Part shown: positions 51,179 to 59,553 of the stretch, in pieces
Numbering within the stretch: the stretch's first letter is position 1
How the letters are laid out: each line of letters begins with the position of its first letter
NCBI GenBank assembly: GCA_963701675.1
Contig: OY969623.1
Location: 6,262,001 to 6,326,000 of the forward strand
Origin: G963701675 sp963701675
GTDB lineage: Bacteria; Planctomycetota; Planctomycetia; Gemmatales; Gemmataceae
Direction of reading: 5' to 3'
Length of the DNA stretch: 64,000 bases
Position numbers and translations under genes: made by a program
Notes under the pieces: generated by a model
The model's input: only the letters and a program-made list of their open reading frames with translations
Database searches by the model: none
What the model was told of the DNA's origin: nothing

Positions 51179-51241
51179 GTTTCGCACCTGGCGCAACACT
51201 CGGTGGGTCTAACCCACTCACCTCCATGCACTGACGAAAAC

Positions 51242-52939
51242 ATGTTAACTCGTCATTTGTTGATTCTCCTCGGCAAAATCGTGCGCCGTCCGGTGCTTCG
51301 ACACATCGCCGCTTTCGAAGAGGCGACCAAGGCGCCTCGTGAGGTGCAAGAAGCACTTCTCCGACGGATTCTCACACGCCAAACTGAGACATCCTTTGGT
51401 CGAGATCACCGATTTGCCGACATAAGTACGATCGCTGACTTCCGACGGCAGGTCCCTGTCGCGGGTTACGAGTATTTCGAGCCGTATATCGCGCGCGTCC
51501 GTCGTGGTGAAACGGGCGCCCTGCTGGCCAACGACCGCGTCCTCATGTTCGCGCTTACCAGCGGCACGACCGCAGCGCGCAAGTACATTCCGGTAACGCC
51601 GCAGTATCTTGCCGATTATCGTCGCGGCTGGAACATTTGGGGCCTGAAGACCTATCGCGATCATCCGGACGTTCGGCTCAGACCGATCTTGCAAATGTCG
51701 AGCGATCCGGACGAGTTTCGTACCGAAGCCGGCATTCCGTGCGGCAGCGTCACCGGTTTGACCGCGCAAATGCAGAAGCGAATTATCCGCTGGGTGTATT
51801 GTGTGCCGGGAAGTGCGGCACGGATCAAGGAGACGCACTCCAAATATTATGCGGTGCTCCGCCTAAGCCTACCGAAGCGCGTCGGCATGTTCATCGCCGC
51901 CAATCCGAGCACCATGATCAATTTGGCAAAAGCAGGTGATAAGGAAAAAGAGCGCCTGATCCGAGATATTCACGACGGCACGCTGAGCAACCATGTCGAC
52001 ATTCCGGCGGACGTTCGCGCGGCCCTTCGTCGCCCGTTTTCCCGCCGCCATCCGGCACGAGCGCGTGAGTTAGAGGAGATTATTAGTCGGACAGGGAGGC
52101 TCTATCCTCGTGACTACTGGCCGTCAAACTGCATCCTCGGCAACTGGACCGGCGGCAGTGTCGGAGCTTATTTGCGCCATTTCCCGCGCTACTTCGGCGA
52201 GACGCCGGTGCGTGACGTAGGCCTGATCGCCAGCGAAGGACGGTTTACGATTCCCATCGCAGACGGCACGTCGAGCGGGGTGCTTGATATTTCGAGTCAC
52301 TACTTCGAGTTCATTCCCGAAGATGAAATCGACTCGCCGCAGCCGACTGTCCTCGGCGCCCACGAAGTCCGCGAAGGGGCGAAGTACTATATTCTGCTTA
52401 CAACGGCGTTTGGACTCTACCGCTACGACATCCACGATGTCGTCCGCGTGACCGGGTTTCATAACGGCACGCCGCTCGTCGAGTTCCTGAGTAAGGGTTC
52501 CCATTTCGCCAATCTGACGGGAGAGAAGCTATCCGAGTACCACGTTATCGGCGCCATGGAGCGAGCGCTGCGCGAAATGCAACTTACGTTGACCGCATAT
52601 AGCGTGGCCCCATGTTGGGATGATGAGCAACCGTACTACGGGCTATTTGTCGAGCGCGGCGACTTCGCATCGCCGGAACAAGCCCAGCGCCTGGTGGAAT
52701 CGCTGGATGCCTATTTAGCGGATGCGAACATCGAATACGCCAGCAAGCGTGACAGCCATCGACTAGGTGCGGTGCGCCTTGAGCTATTGCCCGAAGGAAC
52801 GTGGGCCGACTGGGACCGACAGCGCTTGGCCCGTAGCGGCGGGACGGCGGAACAATACAAACACCCGTGCCTCATTCCGGACTCGGCGTTTAGGGAGACG
52901 ATGCCGGTGGAGAAACTCTCCCGTGTTGCGAGTGTCTAA
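51242..52939 (+). CDS. GH3-family acyl-amide (amino acid-conjugating) synthetase
   Basis: A 565-residue protein with the architecture of GH3 acyl-acid-amido synthetases of the ANL superfamily: Leu-Thr-Ser-Gly-Thr-Thr-Ala-Ala-Arg-Lys as the phosphate-binding loop (about residue 102), Ser-Glu-Gly-Arg and Gly-Leu-Tyr-Arg-Tyr-Asp-Ile-His-Asp-Val-Val-Arg-Val in the C-terminal region. GH3 enzymes adenylate a carboxylic acid and couple it to an amino acid. As the last gene of the operon it may tailor the acyl chain made by the KS/CLF system. Substrates unknown. Confidence 0.85.
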   Translation: MLTRHLLILLGKIVRRPVLRHIAAFEEATKAPREVQEALLRRILTRQTETSFGRDHRFADISTIADFRRQVPVAGYEYFEPYIARVRRGETGALLANDRVLMFALTSGTTAARKYIPVTPQYLADYRRGWNIWGLKTYRDHPDVRLRPILQMSSDPDEFRTEAGIPCGSVTGLTAQMQKRIIRWVYCVPGSAARIKETHSKYYAVLRLSLPKRVGMFIAANPSTMINLAKAGDKEKERLIRDIHDGTLSNHVDIPADVRAALRRPFSRRHPARARELEEIISRTGRLYPRDYWPSNCILGNWTGGSVGAYLRHFPRYFGETPVRDVGLIASEGRFTIPIADGTSSGVLDISSHYFEFIPEDEIDSPQPTVLGAHEVREGAKYYILLTTAFGLYRYDIHDVVRVTGFHNGTPLVEFLSKGSHFANLTGEKLSEYHVIGAMERALREMQLTLTAYSVAPCWDDEQPYYGLFVERGDFASPEQAQRLVESLDAYLADANIEYASKRDSHRLGAVRLELLPEGTWADWDRQRLARSGGTAEQYKHPCLIPDSAFRETMPVEKLSRVASV

Positions 52940-53229
52940 TCGCCGTTTGTAGTCGTCAGGGCTCGTTCGATAAGGGCGGCCGCCATGTCTGCCGCAGTCA
53001 CCGAGTGATTCGATTTTGGAGCAACTTCCCGTGCGAGGTCTTCGAGTAGTTTCCAAGTCGCCATCGGGAGTGCAATCTCTCGACTTGCTAGAGTGGACTG
53101 AGTTTGCTGCAGTTGCACGACATAAGCGGCCAGATGCTCCAAACCCAAAGGACCGTGGCAGGTGATCGCGGGAATGGGCACAACCCGGTGTGCATGTAAC
53201 GCCCGTTGGATGTCAAGCTCATCCATCAT
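52936..53229 (-). CDS. Hypothetical protein
   Basis: A 97-residue protein, mainly helical, with a central Leu-Pro-Met-Ala-Thr-Trp-Lys-Leu-Leu-Glu segment. Its 3' end overlaps the GH3 gene end by four bases on the opposite strand. It follows the gene at 53236-53638 by 6 bases and is probably co-transcribed. Family not recognised. Confidence 0.55.
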   Translation of the reverse strand: MMDELDIQRALHAHRVVPIPAITCHGPLGLEHLAAYVVQLQQTQSTLASREIALPMATWKLLEDLAREVAPKSNHSVTAADMAAALIERALTTTNGD

Positions 53230-53235
53230 CGGTTT

Positions 53236-53638
53236 TCACTCCGCGGCATACTCGCTAATACCATAGTACTTTCCGTCGATCACCACTCCAATCTCACCCT
53301 GATTTGTCTCGCGCCCCATGCGGCTCAATGCCTTGTATAACTCTCCCAATGCCTCGGCAGACAGTGCGGCCTCCGCGGCGTAGGAGAACACAATAACCGG
53401 TTGCTCATCGAGAAGCGTCGCTCCGCGTTCATCGTCTCGCCAAACGCCGCGCCGCGCGGGTACGCCGTCGCTCCACGGAACAGGCGGCCAAGTGTCTGTA
53501 ACACTTCCCCACCCAGAAATCTTGATCGATTGCATTGCCATTTCGGTCCTTGCTCGGCACAAAGATCACAATCAGCGATGTTCCGATCGGGAACTCGGAC
53601 CGGAAAACTTCGTGCGGACGCACACCGGAGTCGGCCAT
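53236..53638 (-). CDS. Small conserved protein, doubly frameshifted
   Basis: The N-terminus (Met-Ala-Asp-Ser-Gly-Val-Arg ... Leu-Ile-Val-Ile-Phe-Val-Pro-Ser-Lys-Asp-Arg) and the C-terminus (Gly-Val-Trp-Arg-Asp-Asp-Glu-Arg-Gly ... Asn-Gln-Gly-Glu-Ile-Gly-Val-Val-Ile-Asp) are in different frames; a middle frame reads Leu-Gly-Arg-Leu-Phe-Arg-Gly-Ala-Thr-Ala. Two single-base deletions near 53490 and 53455 explain this, giving a familiar small protein of about 134 residues seen with TA-like or regulatory loci. Function unknown. The start codon overlaps the permease start on the other strand. Confidence 0.6.
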
Positions 53639-55139
53639 GAGTTCAATTTACGATGCCCATCATACACCCGCAAGTGAGCCGAGAATCACCCACGCGATCG
53701 CGGAATCTCCGTATTACAACGCCGATCTCGCACCCACAACCACCGCTGAACGCAAGTGGGGCGTGAAGGATATGGCAGCTTTGTGGATCTCACTTTCTGC
53801 CTGCATTCCCACTTACATGCTTGCGTCGTCGATGATCGCCGGCGGAATGAACTGGTGGCAATCCGTCCTGACCATCTTCGTCGGAAACGTTGTTGTCCTC
53901 ATCCCCATGGTCCTCAATGCCCACGCCGGTACGAAGTACGGAATTCCGTTCCCGGTGTACTGCCGTGCGTCGTTCGGCGTACGAGGTGCCAATGTACCGG
54001 CACTGCTTCGTGCGTTTGTCGCCTGTGGCTGGTTCGGAATCCAGACCTGGATAGGCGGCGCCGCGATCTACCACATTTTGGATGAGTACTTTCCAGTTTG
54101 GAAGACGTATGAAGAGCTTCCGTTGCTCGGCATCAATGCAGCCGAGCTCGGATGTTTTCTTTTCTTCTGGGCCATAAACGTTCTTGTAATCATTCGGGGC
54201 ATCGAGACCATACGATTCTTGCTGAATATCAAGGCGCCGATCTTGATTGCACTAGGGCTGGCACTTCTCGGTTGGGCACACTGGCGCGCCGGTGGCTTCG
54301 GGCCAATTCTCTCGCAACCGTCGAAGTTCGAGGACGGCGGCGCGAAAGCAGGTCAGTTCTGGGCCTTCTTCTTTCCGGCTCTGACCGCAAACGTGGGATT
54401 TTGGGCCACGCTCGCGCTCAATATTCCCGATTTCTCTCGATACGCGTACTCACAACGAGATCAGGTCCTCGGTCAGGCGTTGGGATTGCCGACGACGATG
54501 GGCTTGTATTCATTCATCGGTGTCGCCGTGACGTCTGCAACCGTCATCATTTACGGCACGGAGATTTGGGACCCAACGGTGCTGCTTGACAAATTCGAGA
54601 GCCACGCGGTGCGAATTGGCGCCTTGTTGGCGTTGTGCCTGGCGACACTGGCAACAAACCTCGCCGCCAACGTCGTGAGCCCCGCAAACGATTTTTCGAA
54701 CGTATGGCCTCGCATTATTTCATTTCGAATTGGCGGACTGATCACGGCGGTGCTGGGGATCGTGATCATGCCCTGGCATCTTGTCCTCAACGCCGACGTG
54801 TATATCAGCAAATGGCTCGTTGGATACTCGTCGTTGCTTGGGGCGGTCGGCGGCATTTTAATCGTCGACTACTTCGTAATACGCCGAACTCGACTCGACC
54901 TATCTGGTCTCTACCAGAAGGGCGGCCCATACTGGTACACAGGCGGTTTCAACTTGCGGGCATTGCTTGCGCTCGCGGCGGGTATTGCACCATGTGTTCC
55001 GGGCTTTATTTATCAGATAATCACGCCCGCCGACGCGCAAGTTCCGGATAATCTGTGGACGCAGCTATACGGATATGCCTGGTTCCTAAGCTTCGGCGTG
55101 TCATTTCTTTTGTACACGCTTATGACGCAAAGAAAGTGA
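53637..55139 (+). CDS. NCS1-family nucleobase/hydantoin permease
   Basis: A 500-residue polytopic membrane protein, about 12 helices. The NCS1 signature Asn-Ala-His-Ala-Gly-Thr-Lys-Tyr-Gly-Ile-Pro-Phe-Pro-Val and Phe-Gly-Val-Arg-Gly-Ala-Asn appears, along with Asn-Ile-Pro-Asp-Phe-Ser-Arg-Tyr and Ser-Pro-Ala-Asn-Asp. NCS1 symporters import uracil, cytosine, allantoin or hydantoins. The neighbouring catabolic genes favour uracil or a related pyrimidine. ATG 53637 is used; it overlaps the divergent gene start by CATG, and GGAG lies 6 bases upstream. Confidence 0.88.
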   Translation: MSSIYDAHHTPASEPRITHAIAESPYYNADLAPTTTAERKWGVKDMAALWISLSACIPTYMLASSMIAGGMNWWQSVLTIFVGNVVVLIPMVLNAHAGTKYGIPFPVYCRASFGVRGANVPALLRAFVACGWFGIQTWIGGAAIYHILDEYFPVWKTYEELPLLGINAAELGCFLFFWAINVLVIIRGIETIRFLLNIKAPILIALGLALLGWAHWRAGGFGPILSQPSKFEDGGAKAGQFWAFFFPALTANVGFWATLALNIPDFSRYAYSQRDQVLGQALGLPTTMGLYSFIGVAVTSATVIIYGTEIWDPTVLLDKFESHAVRIGALLALCLATLATNLAANVVSPANDFSNVWPRIISFRIGGLITAVLGIVIMPWHLVLNADVYISKWLVGYSSLLGAVGGILIVDYFVIRRTRLDLSGLYQKGGPYWYTGGFNLRALLALAAGIAPCVPGFIYQIITPADAQVPDNLWTQLYGYAWFLSFGVSFLLYTLMTQRK

Positions 55140-55352
55140 ACGCCCTTCTGTCTTCCTTCGGAGAGGGCGCACTGTGATATTCTCCCACAGATTCTTCCAC
55201 CCAACGGAGTCTCGGCGAGATGGGATTCGTATCTTGTATCCGACGTATCGACATTTGCCCTGACAGTATGCGCAGTTGACATCGCCATTGAAGCAAGTGT
55301 GGCGCCGCACCGCCTTGCGGCAGTCGAAACAAACCCAGGTCGCGTTTCCCAT
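55101..55352 (-). CDS. Small zinc-ribbon protein
   Basis: An 83-residue protein with Cys-Phe-Asp-Cys, a further Cys in Arg-Arg-His-Thr-Cys, and Cys-Ala-Tyr-Cys, a typical zinc-ribbon arrangement, followed by a basic tail. ATG 55352 gives the conserved start Met-Gly-Asn-Ala-Thr-Trp-Val-Cys; GTG 55379 is possible. The 3' end overlaps the end of the permease gene. Function unknown. Confidence 0.6.
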   Translation of the reverse strand: MGNATWVCFDCRKAVRRHTCFNGDVNCAYCQGKCRYVGYKIRIPSRRDSVGWKNLWENITVRPLRRKTEGRSLSLRHKRVQKK

Positions 55353-55360
55353 CGCTTTGA

Positions 55361-56860
55361 TTAGTTGTCGTTCTTCCACACCGGGTCATGTGCCGACTCG
55401 GCACCGGACGCGAACCAGCGTGTCATGGTCATTTTCTGCTGCGTGTAAAACTGAATCGCTTCAGTTCCCTGTATGTGCAGGTCGCCGAAGAAGGATTGGT
55501 TCCAGCCGGTGAACGGGAACCAGGCCATCGGCGCCGGCACGCCGACGTTGATGCCGATCATTCCCGCGTTGAAGTGCTGTTTGAATTGTCGGGCCGCCCA
55601 ACCGCTGCGCGTAAAGATCGAAGCGCCATTGCCATAAGGACACCGGCGACCAATCGCCAGCGCCTCGTCCAAGTCGCCGCGCGGACGACCGACAGCACCG
55701 GGCCGAAGATTTCTTCCTTGGCTACGCGCATTTCCGGTTCGACGCGGTCGAGAACGCTCGGGCCGACGAAGAATCCAGTCGCCGTTCTTGGGAACGATTC
55801 TACCGTCGAGTGCGATCTTCGCTCCTTCTTGTCGGCCGATTTCGAGGTAGCCGGCGACACGCTCAAGATGGGCGTGGCTAATCACCGGACCCATATCGAC
55901 GGCCGCGTCGCCATCGGTTGGCCCGATCTTCATCCGATTGGCGCGTTCGCACACCGCGTCCACGAGGCGGTCGCCGATGCCGCCGATGGGAACGGCGATG
56001 CTGCCCGCCATGCAGCGCTCGCCGGCACAGCCGAACGCCGCGGCTTGCACGGCCTGGGCAGCTTGATCCAGATCGGCGTCGGGCATGATAATCAGGTGGT
56101 TCTTCGCGCCGCCGGCCGCCTGGACGCGTTTACCGTTGCGAGTTCCAATCTCGTACACATGCTTGGCAACGACTGTCGAACCGACGAACGAAATTGCACG
56201 AATGAGCGGATGAATAAGCAAGGCGTCGACGCACTCTTTGTCGCCGTGCACGATGTTGAACACGCCATTTGGCAAACCGGCTTCGATGAGCAACTCGCCG
56301 AGTCGCATGGCAGTCAGCGGCACTTTCTCTGACGGCTTGAGGATAAACGTGGTGCCGCAGGTAATCGCGACGGGGAACATCCAGAGTGGAACCATCGCTG
56401 GGAAATTAAACGGTGTGATGCCGGCACATACGCCGACCGGGTGCCGCACCGTTTCACAGTCGACGTTGGCGGCGATGTTCGGCAGTGTCTGACCCATGAT
56501 CAGGCTAGGAATGCCGCACGCAAACTCGATCATCTCGATGCCGCGCTGGACCGAAGCACGCGATTCCGCGAGAGTCTTTCCATGTTCCCGTGTGACGCTT
56601 CGTGCTAGTTCTTCCGCGTGGCGTTCGACGAGTTCGCGGAACCGAAACATGATTCGCGCTCGCTCCACGACGGGAGTCTCACTCCATTCCGGCAAGGCGG
56701 CCGCGGCAGCCTGAACGGCCTTATCGACCGTACCGCCATCACAGAATGGTACTCGGGCAATGACCTGGCCCGTTGATGGATTGCAAACATCTCCACAGCG
56801 CGAGACGGTCGGCGTTTCCCACTTCCCGGCGATCAGGCATGGTACGATGGGTGTCGTCAT
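55361..56860 (-). CDS. CoA-acylating methylmalonate/malonate-semialdehyde dehydrogenase, twice frameshifted
   Basis: A 499-residue ALDH-superfamily enzyme. Hallmarks: Ile-Thr-Pro-Phe-Asn-Phe-Pro-Ala-Met-Val-Pro-Leu-Trp-Met-Phe-Pro, Val-Gly-Ser-Thr and the catalytic Cys in Phe-Gly-Cys-Ala-Gly-Glu-Arg-Cys-Met. Between about 55670 and 55780 the frame is shifted; the other frame supplies Gly-Phe-Phe-Val-Gly-Pro-Ser-Val-Leu-Asp-Arg-Val and Glu-Glu-Ile-Phe-Gly-Pro-Val-Leu, so two compensating indels occurred. It converts malonate semialdehyde (from beta-alanine) or methylmalonate semialdehyde to acetyl- or propionyl-CoA. Confidence 0.85.
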   Translation of the reverse strand: MTTPIVPCLIAGKWETPTVSRCGDVCNPSTGQVIARVPFCDGGTVDKAVQAAAAALPEWSETPVVERARIMFRFRELVERHAEELARSVTREHGKTLAESRASVQRGIEMIEFACGIPSLIMGQTLPNIAANVDCETVRHPVGVCAGITPFNFPAMVPLWMFPVAITCGTTFILKPSEKVPLTAMRLGELLIEAGLPNGVFNIVHGDKECVDALLIHPLIRAISFVGSTVVAKHVYEIGTRNGKRVQAAGGAKNHLIIMPDADLDQAAQAVQAAAFGCAGERCMAGSIAVPIGGIGDRLVDAVCERANRMKIGPTDGDAAVDMGPVISHAHLERVAGYLEIGRQEGAKIALDGRIVPKNGDWILRRPERSRPRRTGNARSQGRNLRPGAVGRPRGDLDEALAIGRRCPYGNGASIFTRSGWAARQFKQHFNAGMIGINVGVPAPMAWFPFTGWNQSFFGDLHIQGTEAIQFYTQQKMTMTRWFASGAESAHDPVWKNDN

Positions 56861-56912
56861 CGGGGCATTCTACCTTCCGATAACCGGCCCGTATAGTAGA
56901 GGGAAGAACGCT

Positions 56913-56940
56913 AAGCCCACCGAATGCAATCGGTGGGCTT
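56913..56940. terminator. Palindrome between mmsA-like and ureidopropionase genes
   Basis: Arms AAGCCCACCGA (56913-56923) and TCGGTGGGCTT (56930-56940) around ATGCAA. It lies in the region between divergent genes, so it is unlikely to be a terminator; it may affect both promoters or be a dispersed repeat. The outer arms equal those of the hairpin at 5145-5172. Confidence 0.5.
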
Positions 56941-56955
56941 GGGAAGGAGAACGAT

Positions 56956-57825
56956 ATGCCACGCATTGTCCGCGGCGGATTGATACAAGCCCGACTTTGT
57001 GAGCCGTCGACTTCGCCGATTCAGAAAATCAAGAAGGCCATGATCGATAAACACGTGGCCATGATCGGCATCGCCGCCGACCGTGGCGCGCAGGTCGTTT
57101 GCTTGCAGGAACTGTTCTACGGGCCGTACTTCTGCGCGGAGCAGGAATCCAAATGGTATGAACTCACGGAACGAGTTCCGGACGGTGCGACGACCAAATT
57201 GATGATGGACGTCGCCAAGAAGCACCGCATGGTGCTGGTTGTACCGGTCTACGAAGAAGATTTGCCGGGCGTGTACTACAACACAGCCGCCGTGATCGAC
57301 GCCGATGGAAGCTACCTCGGCAAGTTTCGCAAGATGCACATTCCCCATTGCGGGCCGGGATTTTGGGAGAAGTTCTACTTCCGACCGGGCAACCTCGGTT
57401 ACCCCGTATTCGACACTCGCGTCGGCAAGATTGGAGTGTATATTTGTTACGATCGCCATTTTCCCGAAGGCGCCCGGTGCTTAGGTTTGAACGGCGCGGA
57501 GATCGTCTTCAATCCATCGGCTACGGTGGCTGGGCTTTCGGAATACCTGTGGAAACTTGAGCAACCCTCGCACGCCGTCGCGAACCAGTATTTCGTGGGC
57601 GCGATCAATCGGCCGGGATTCGAGGAACCCTGGCGGATTGGCGAGTTCTACGGTCAGAGCTATTTTTGCGATCCGCGTGGCCAACTCTTGGCCGTCGCCA
57701 AGCGGGATGACGACGACATACTGATCGCGGACCTGGACCTCGATTTGATCCGCGAGGTCCGCAACGTTTGGCAGTTTTTCCGCGATCGCCGCCCGGAAAG
57801 TTATGAACCGCTCGTGAAGCCCTGA
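56956..57825 (+). CDS. Beta-ureidopropionase / N-carbamoyl-beta-alanine amidohydrolase (nitrilase family)
   Basis: A 289-residue C-N hydrolase. The Glu-Lys-Cys triad is visible: Cys-Leu-Gln-Glu-Leu-Phe-Tyr, Lys-Phe-Arg-Lys-Met-His-Ile-Pro-His, and Ile-Cys-Tyr-Asp-Arg-His-Phe-Pro-Glu. Asn-Pro-Ser-Ala-Thr-Val-Ala and the Tyr-Leu-Trp-Lys-Leu-Glu-Gln-Pro segment fit carbamoyl-beta-alanine hydrolases. It releases beta-alanine, CO2 and ammonia in reductive pyrimidine breakdown. GGAAGGAG precedes ATG 56956. Agmatine- or putrescine-type amidohydrolases are alternatives. Confidence 0.83.
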   Translation: MPRIVRGGLIQARLCEPSTSPIQKIKKAMIDKHVAMIGIAADRGAQVVCLQELFYGPYFCAEQESKWYELTERVPDGATTKLMMDVAKKHRMVLVVPVYEEDLPGVYYNTAAVIDADGSYLGKFRKMHIPHCGPGFWEKFYFRPGNLGYPVFDTRVGKIGVYICYDRHFPEGARCLGLNGAEIVFNPSATVAGLSEYLWKLEQPSHAVANQYFVGAINRPGFEEPWRIGEFYGQSYFCDPRGQLLAVAKRDDDDILIADLDLDLIREVRNVWQFFRDRRPESYEPLVKP

Positions 57826-57840
57826 AGTAAGGACCACTCC

Positions 57841-59206
57841 ATGCAAGCCGAACGAATCGCATTGCCCGTTTCCGACCACAAGCCCATGCCCTACACCGGG
57901 CCGTCGCGCGACGAGGTCCTTGCCCTGCGGCGACAGTACCTGACACCCGGACTCATCACGTACTACAGGGAGCCGTTGCTGGTTGTCGAAGGGCACATGC
58001 AATATGTTTGGGACGAAACCGGCAAGCAATACCTCGACGCGCTAGCCGGCATAGTCAGTGTGTCCGTCGGCCACTGCCATCCGAAGATCGTGCAACGAGT
58101 CCGCGATCAGGTGGGCCGACTGCAACACGCCACGACCATCTATCTGCACCCGACGATTGGACTGCTCGGCAAGAAACTAGCCGAGCACATGCCGCCCGGA
58201 AGTGGTCTTACCGTCAGTTATTTCACCAACTCCGGCAGCGAAGCGAACGAGGTGGCCATCCTGTCGGCACGAGAATTCACCGGACATTCCGACGTCGTCA
58301 GCCTTCGCAATGCGTACCACGGCGGAACTCAGGCCGCCATGAGCGTGACGGCACAAGGAACTTGGAAATTCAAGTCGAATCCGACCGTTGGCGTCAAGCA
58401 TGCCACGCCCGGCTACTGTTACCGCTGTCCCCTCGGACTGACGTATCCAAGTTGCAACGTCAAGTGCGCCACCGATGTGGAAGACGTGATTCGTTATGAG
58501 ACCTCGGGAAACGTCGCCTGTTTCATCGCCGAGACTATCCAGGGCGCCGGCGGTGTCGTCACGCCGCCGCCGGAGTACTTCCGCATCGTGTACGACATCG
58601 TTCGCAAGTATGGCGGCCTGTGCATCGCCGATGAGGTCCAAACCGGTTTTGGCCGAACCGGGACCAAGTATTGGGGGTTCGAAAACTGGGGCGTGACTCC
58701 TGACCTGGTAACGATGGCCAAAGGAATCGGCAACGGCGCGCCGCTCGGCGCCTGCGTTACCCGACCTGAAATCGGCGCCGTTCTGAAAGCCGCGCCTCCA
58801 CTTCAACACCTTCGGCGGCAACCCGGTCTCGGTGACGCACGGCCTGGCGACGTTGGAAATCATCGATGCCGAGAACATCCAACACAAGGCACTGTTCGTC
58901 GGCGCCCACCTCAAGAACCGCCTCTTGGAACTTCAAGAACGGCATCCGCTCATCGGCGAAGTCCGCGGCATGGGACTCATGCTCGGCGTCGAACTCGTGC
59001 GCGACCGCCAAACCAAAGAGCCGGCCCCGACCGAAGCAGCCGACCTGTTGGAACTGTGCAAAGACCGCGGCCTGCTCATCGGCAAAGGCGGCTTGTTTGG
59101 CAACACCCTGCGAATCAAACCGCCCATGTGCATCACCACGGACGACGTGGATTTTCTGGCGGATTGCATGGATGACGTGCTCACGATTCTGGAGTCACGG
59201 TCGTGA
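57841..59206 (+). CDS. Class III aminotransferase, AGXT2-like, frameshifted
   Basis: About 454 residues after restoration. Gly-Asn-Ser-Gly-Ser-Glu-Ala-like Asn-Ser-Gly-Ser-Glu-Ala-Asn, Ala-Asp-Glu-Val-Gln-Thr-Gly-Phe-Gly-Arg and the PLP Lys in Met-Ala-Lys-Gly-Ile-Gly-Asn-Gly-Ala-Pro are present. The frame switches near 58790 and continues Arg-Leu-His-Phe-Asn-Thr-Phe-Gly-Gly-Asn-Pro-Val to the stop at 59206. The family includes alanine:glyoxylate and beta-alanine:pyruvate aminotransferases; here it may turn beta-alanine into malonate semialdehyde. It follows the ureidopropionase gene by 15 bases with AAGGA. Confidence 0.85.
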
Positions 59207-59553
59207 ACTCATGCGATAGTCGCGGCGCACTCCGCGACCTAGCCGCCTACCGTCCCACTCGGAGCGACACTGGCCAGACTCAACCACTCCGCCACGCCGT
59301 GTATGGTATCGGTCGCTATTCCGCGCTCTCTGACGTTACATGGCCACTTCGTCGGTTTGAAAATGACATCCACGTGCGCGGTCGGACATAAGTCACTCCG
59401 CCAAATGGTGAAATCTAGCGGACATTGTTCATTTTTCGCTTGATTCGCGTGTCGCGCACGCCTACACTCGCCGTAACACTGCACGCAATAGGGGCCCACC
59501 GACATTCGCCCATGCGAAAACACTTCAGTCACTTTCTGCCGCAGGAGGAGAAC
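59207..59553. other. Intergenic region
   Basis: About 345 bases. No gene recognised. The stretch at 59279-59301 resembles part of a tRNA-Ser D-arm on the minus strand but has no matching anticodon arm. A GCAGGAGGAG Shine-Dalgarno ends the region just before 59554. Confidence 0.55.

Noticed and set aside
59279..59301. A minus-strand sequence resembling the start and D-arm of tRNA-Ser
   Set aside because: No anticodon arm, variable loop, T-arm or acceptor stem could be paired around it.
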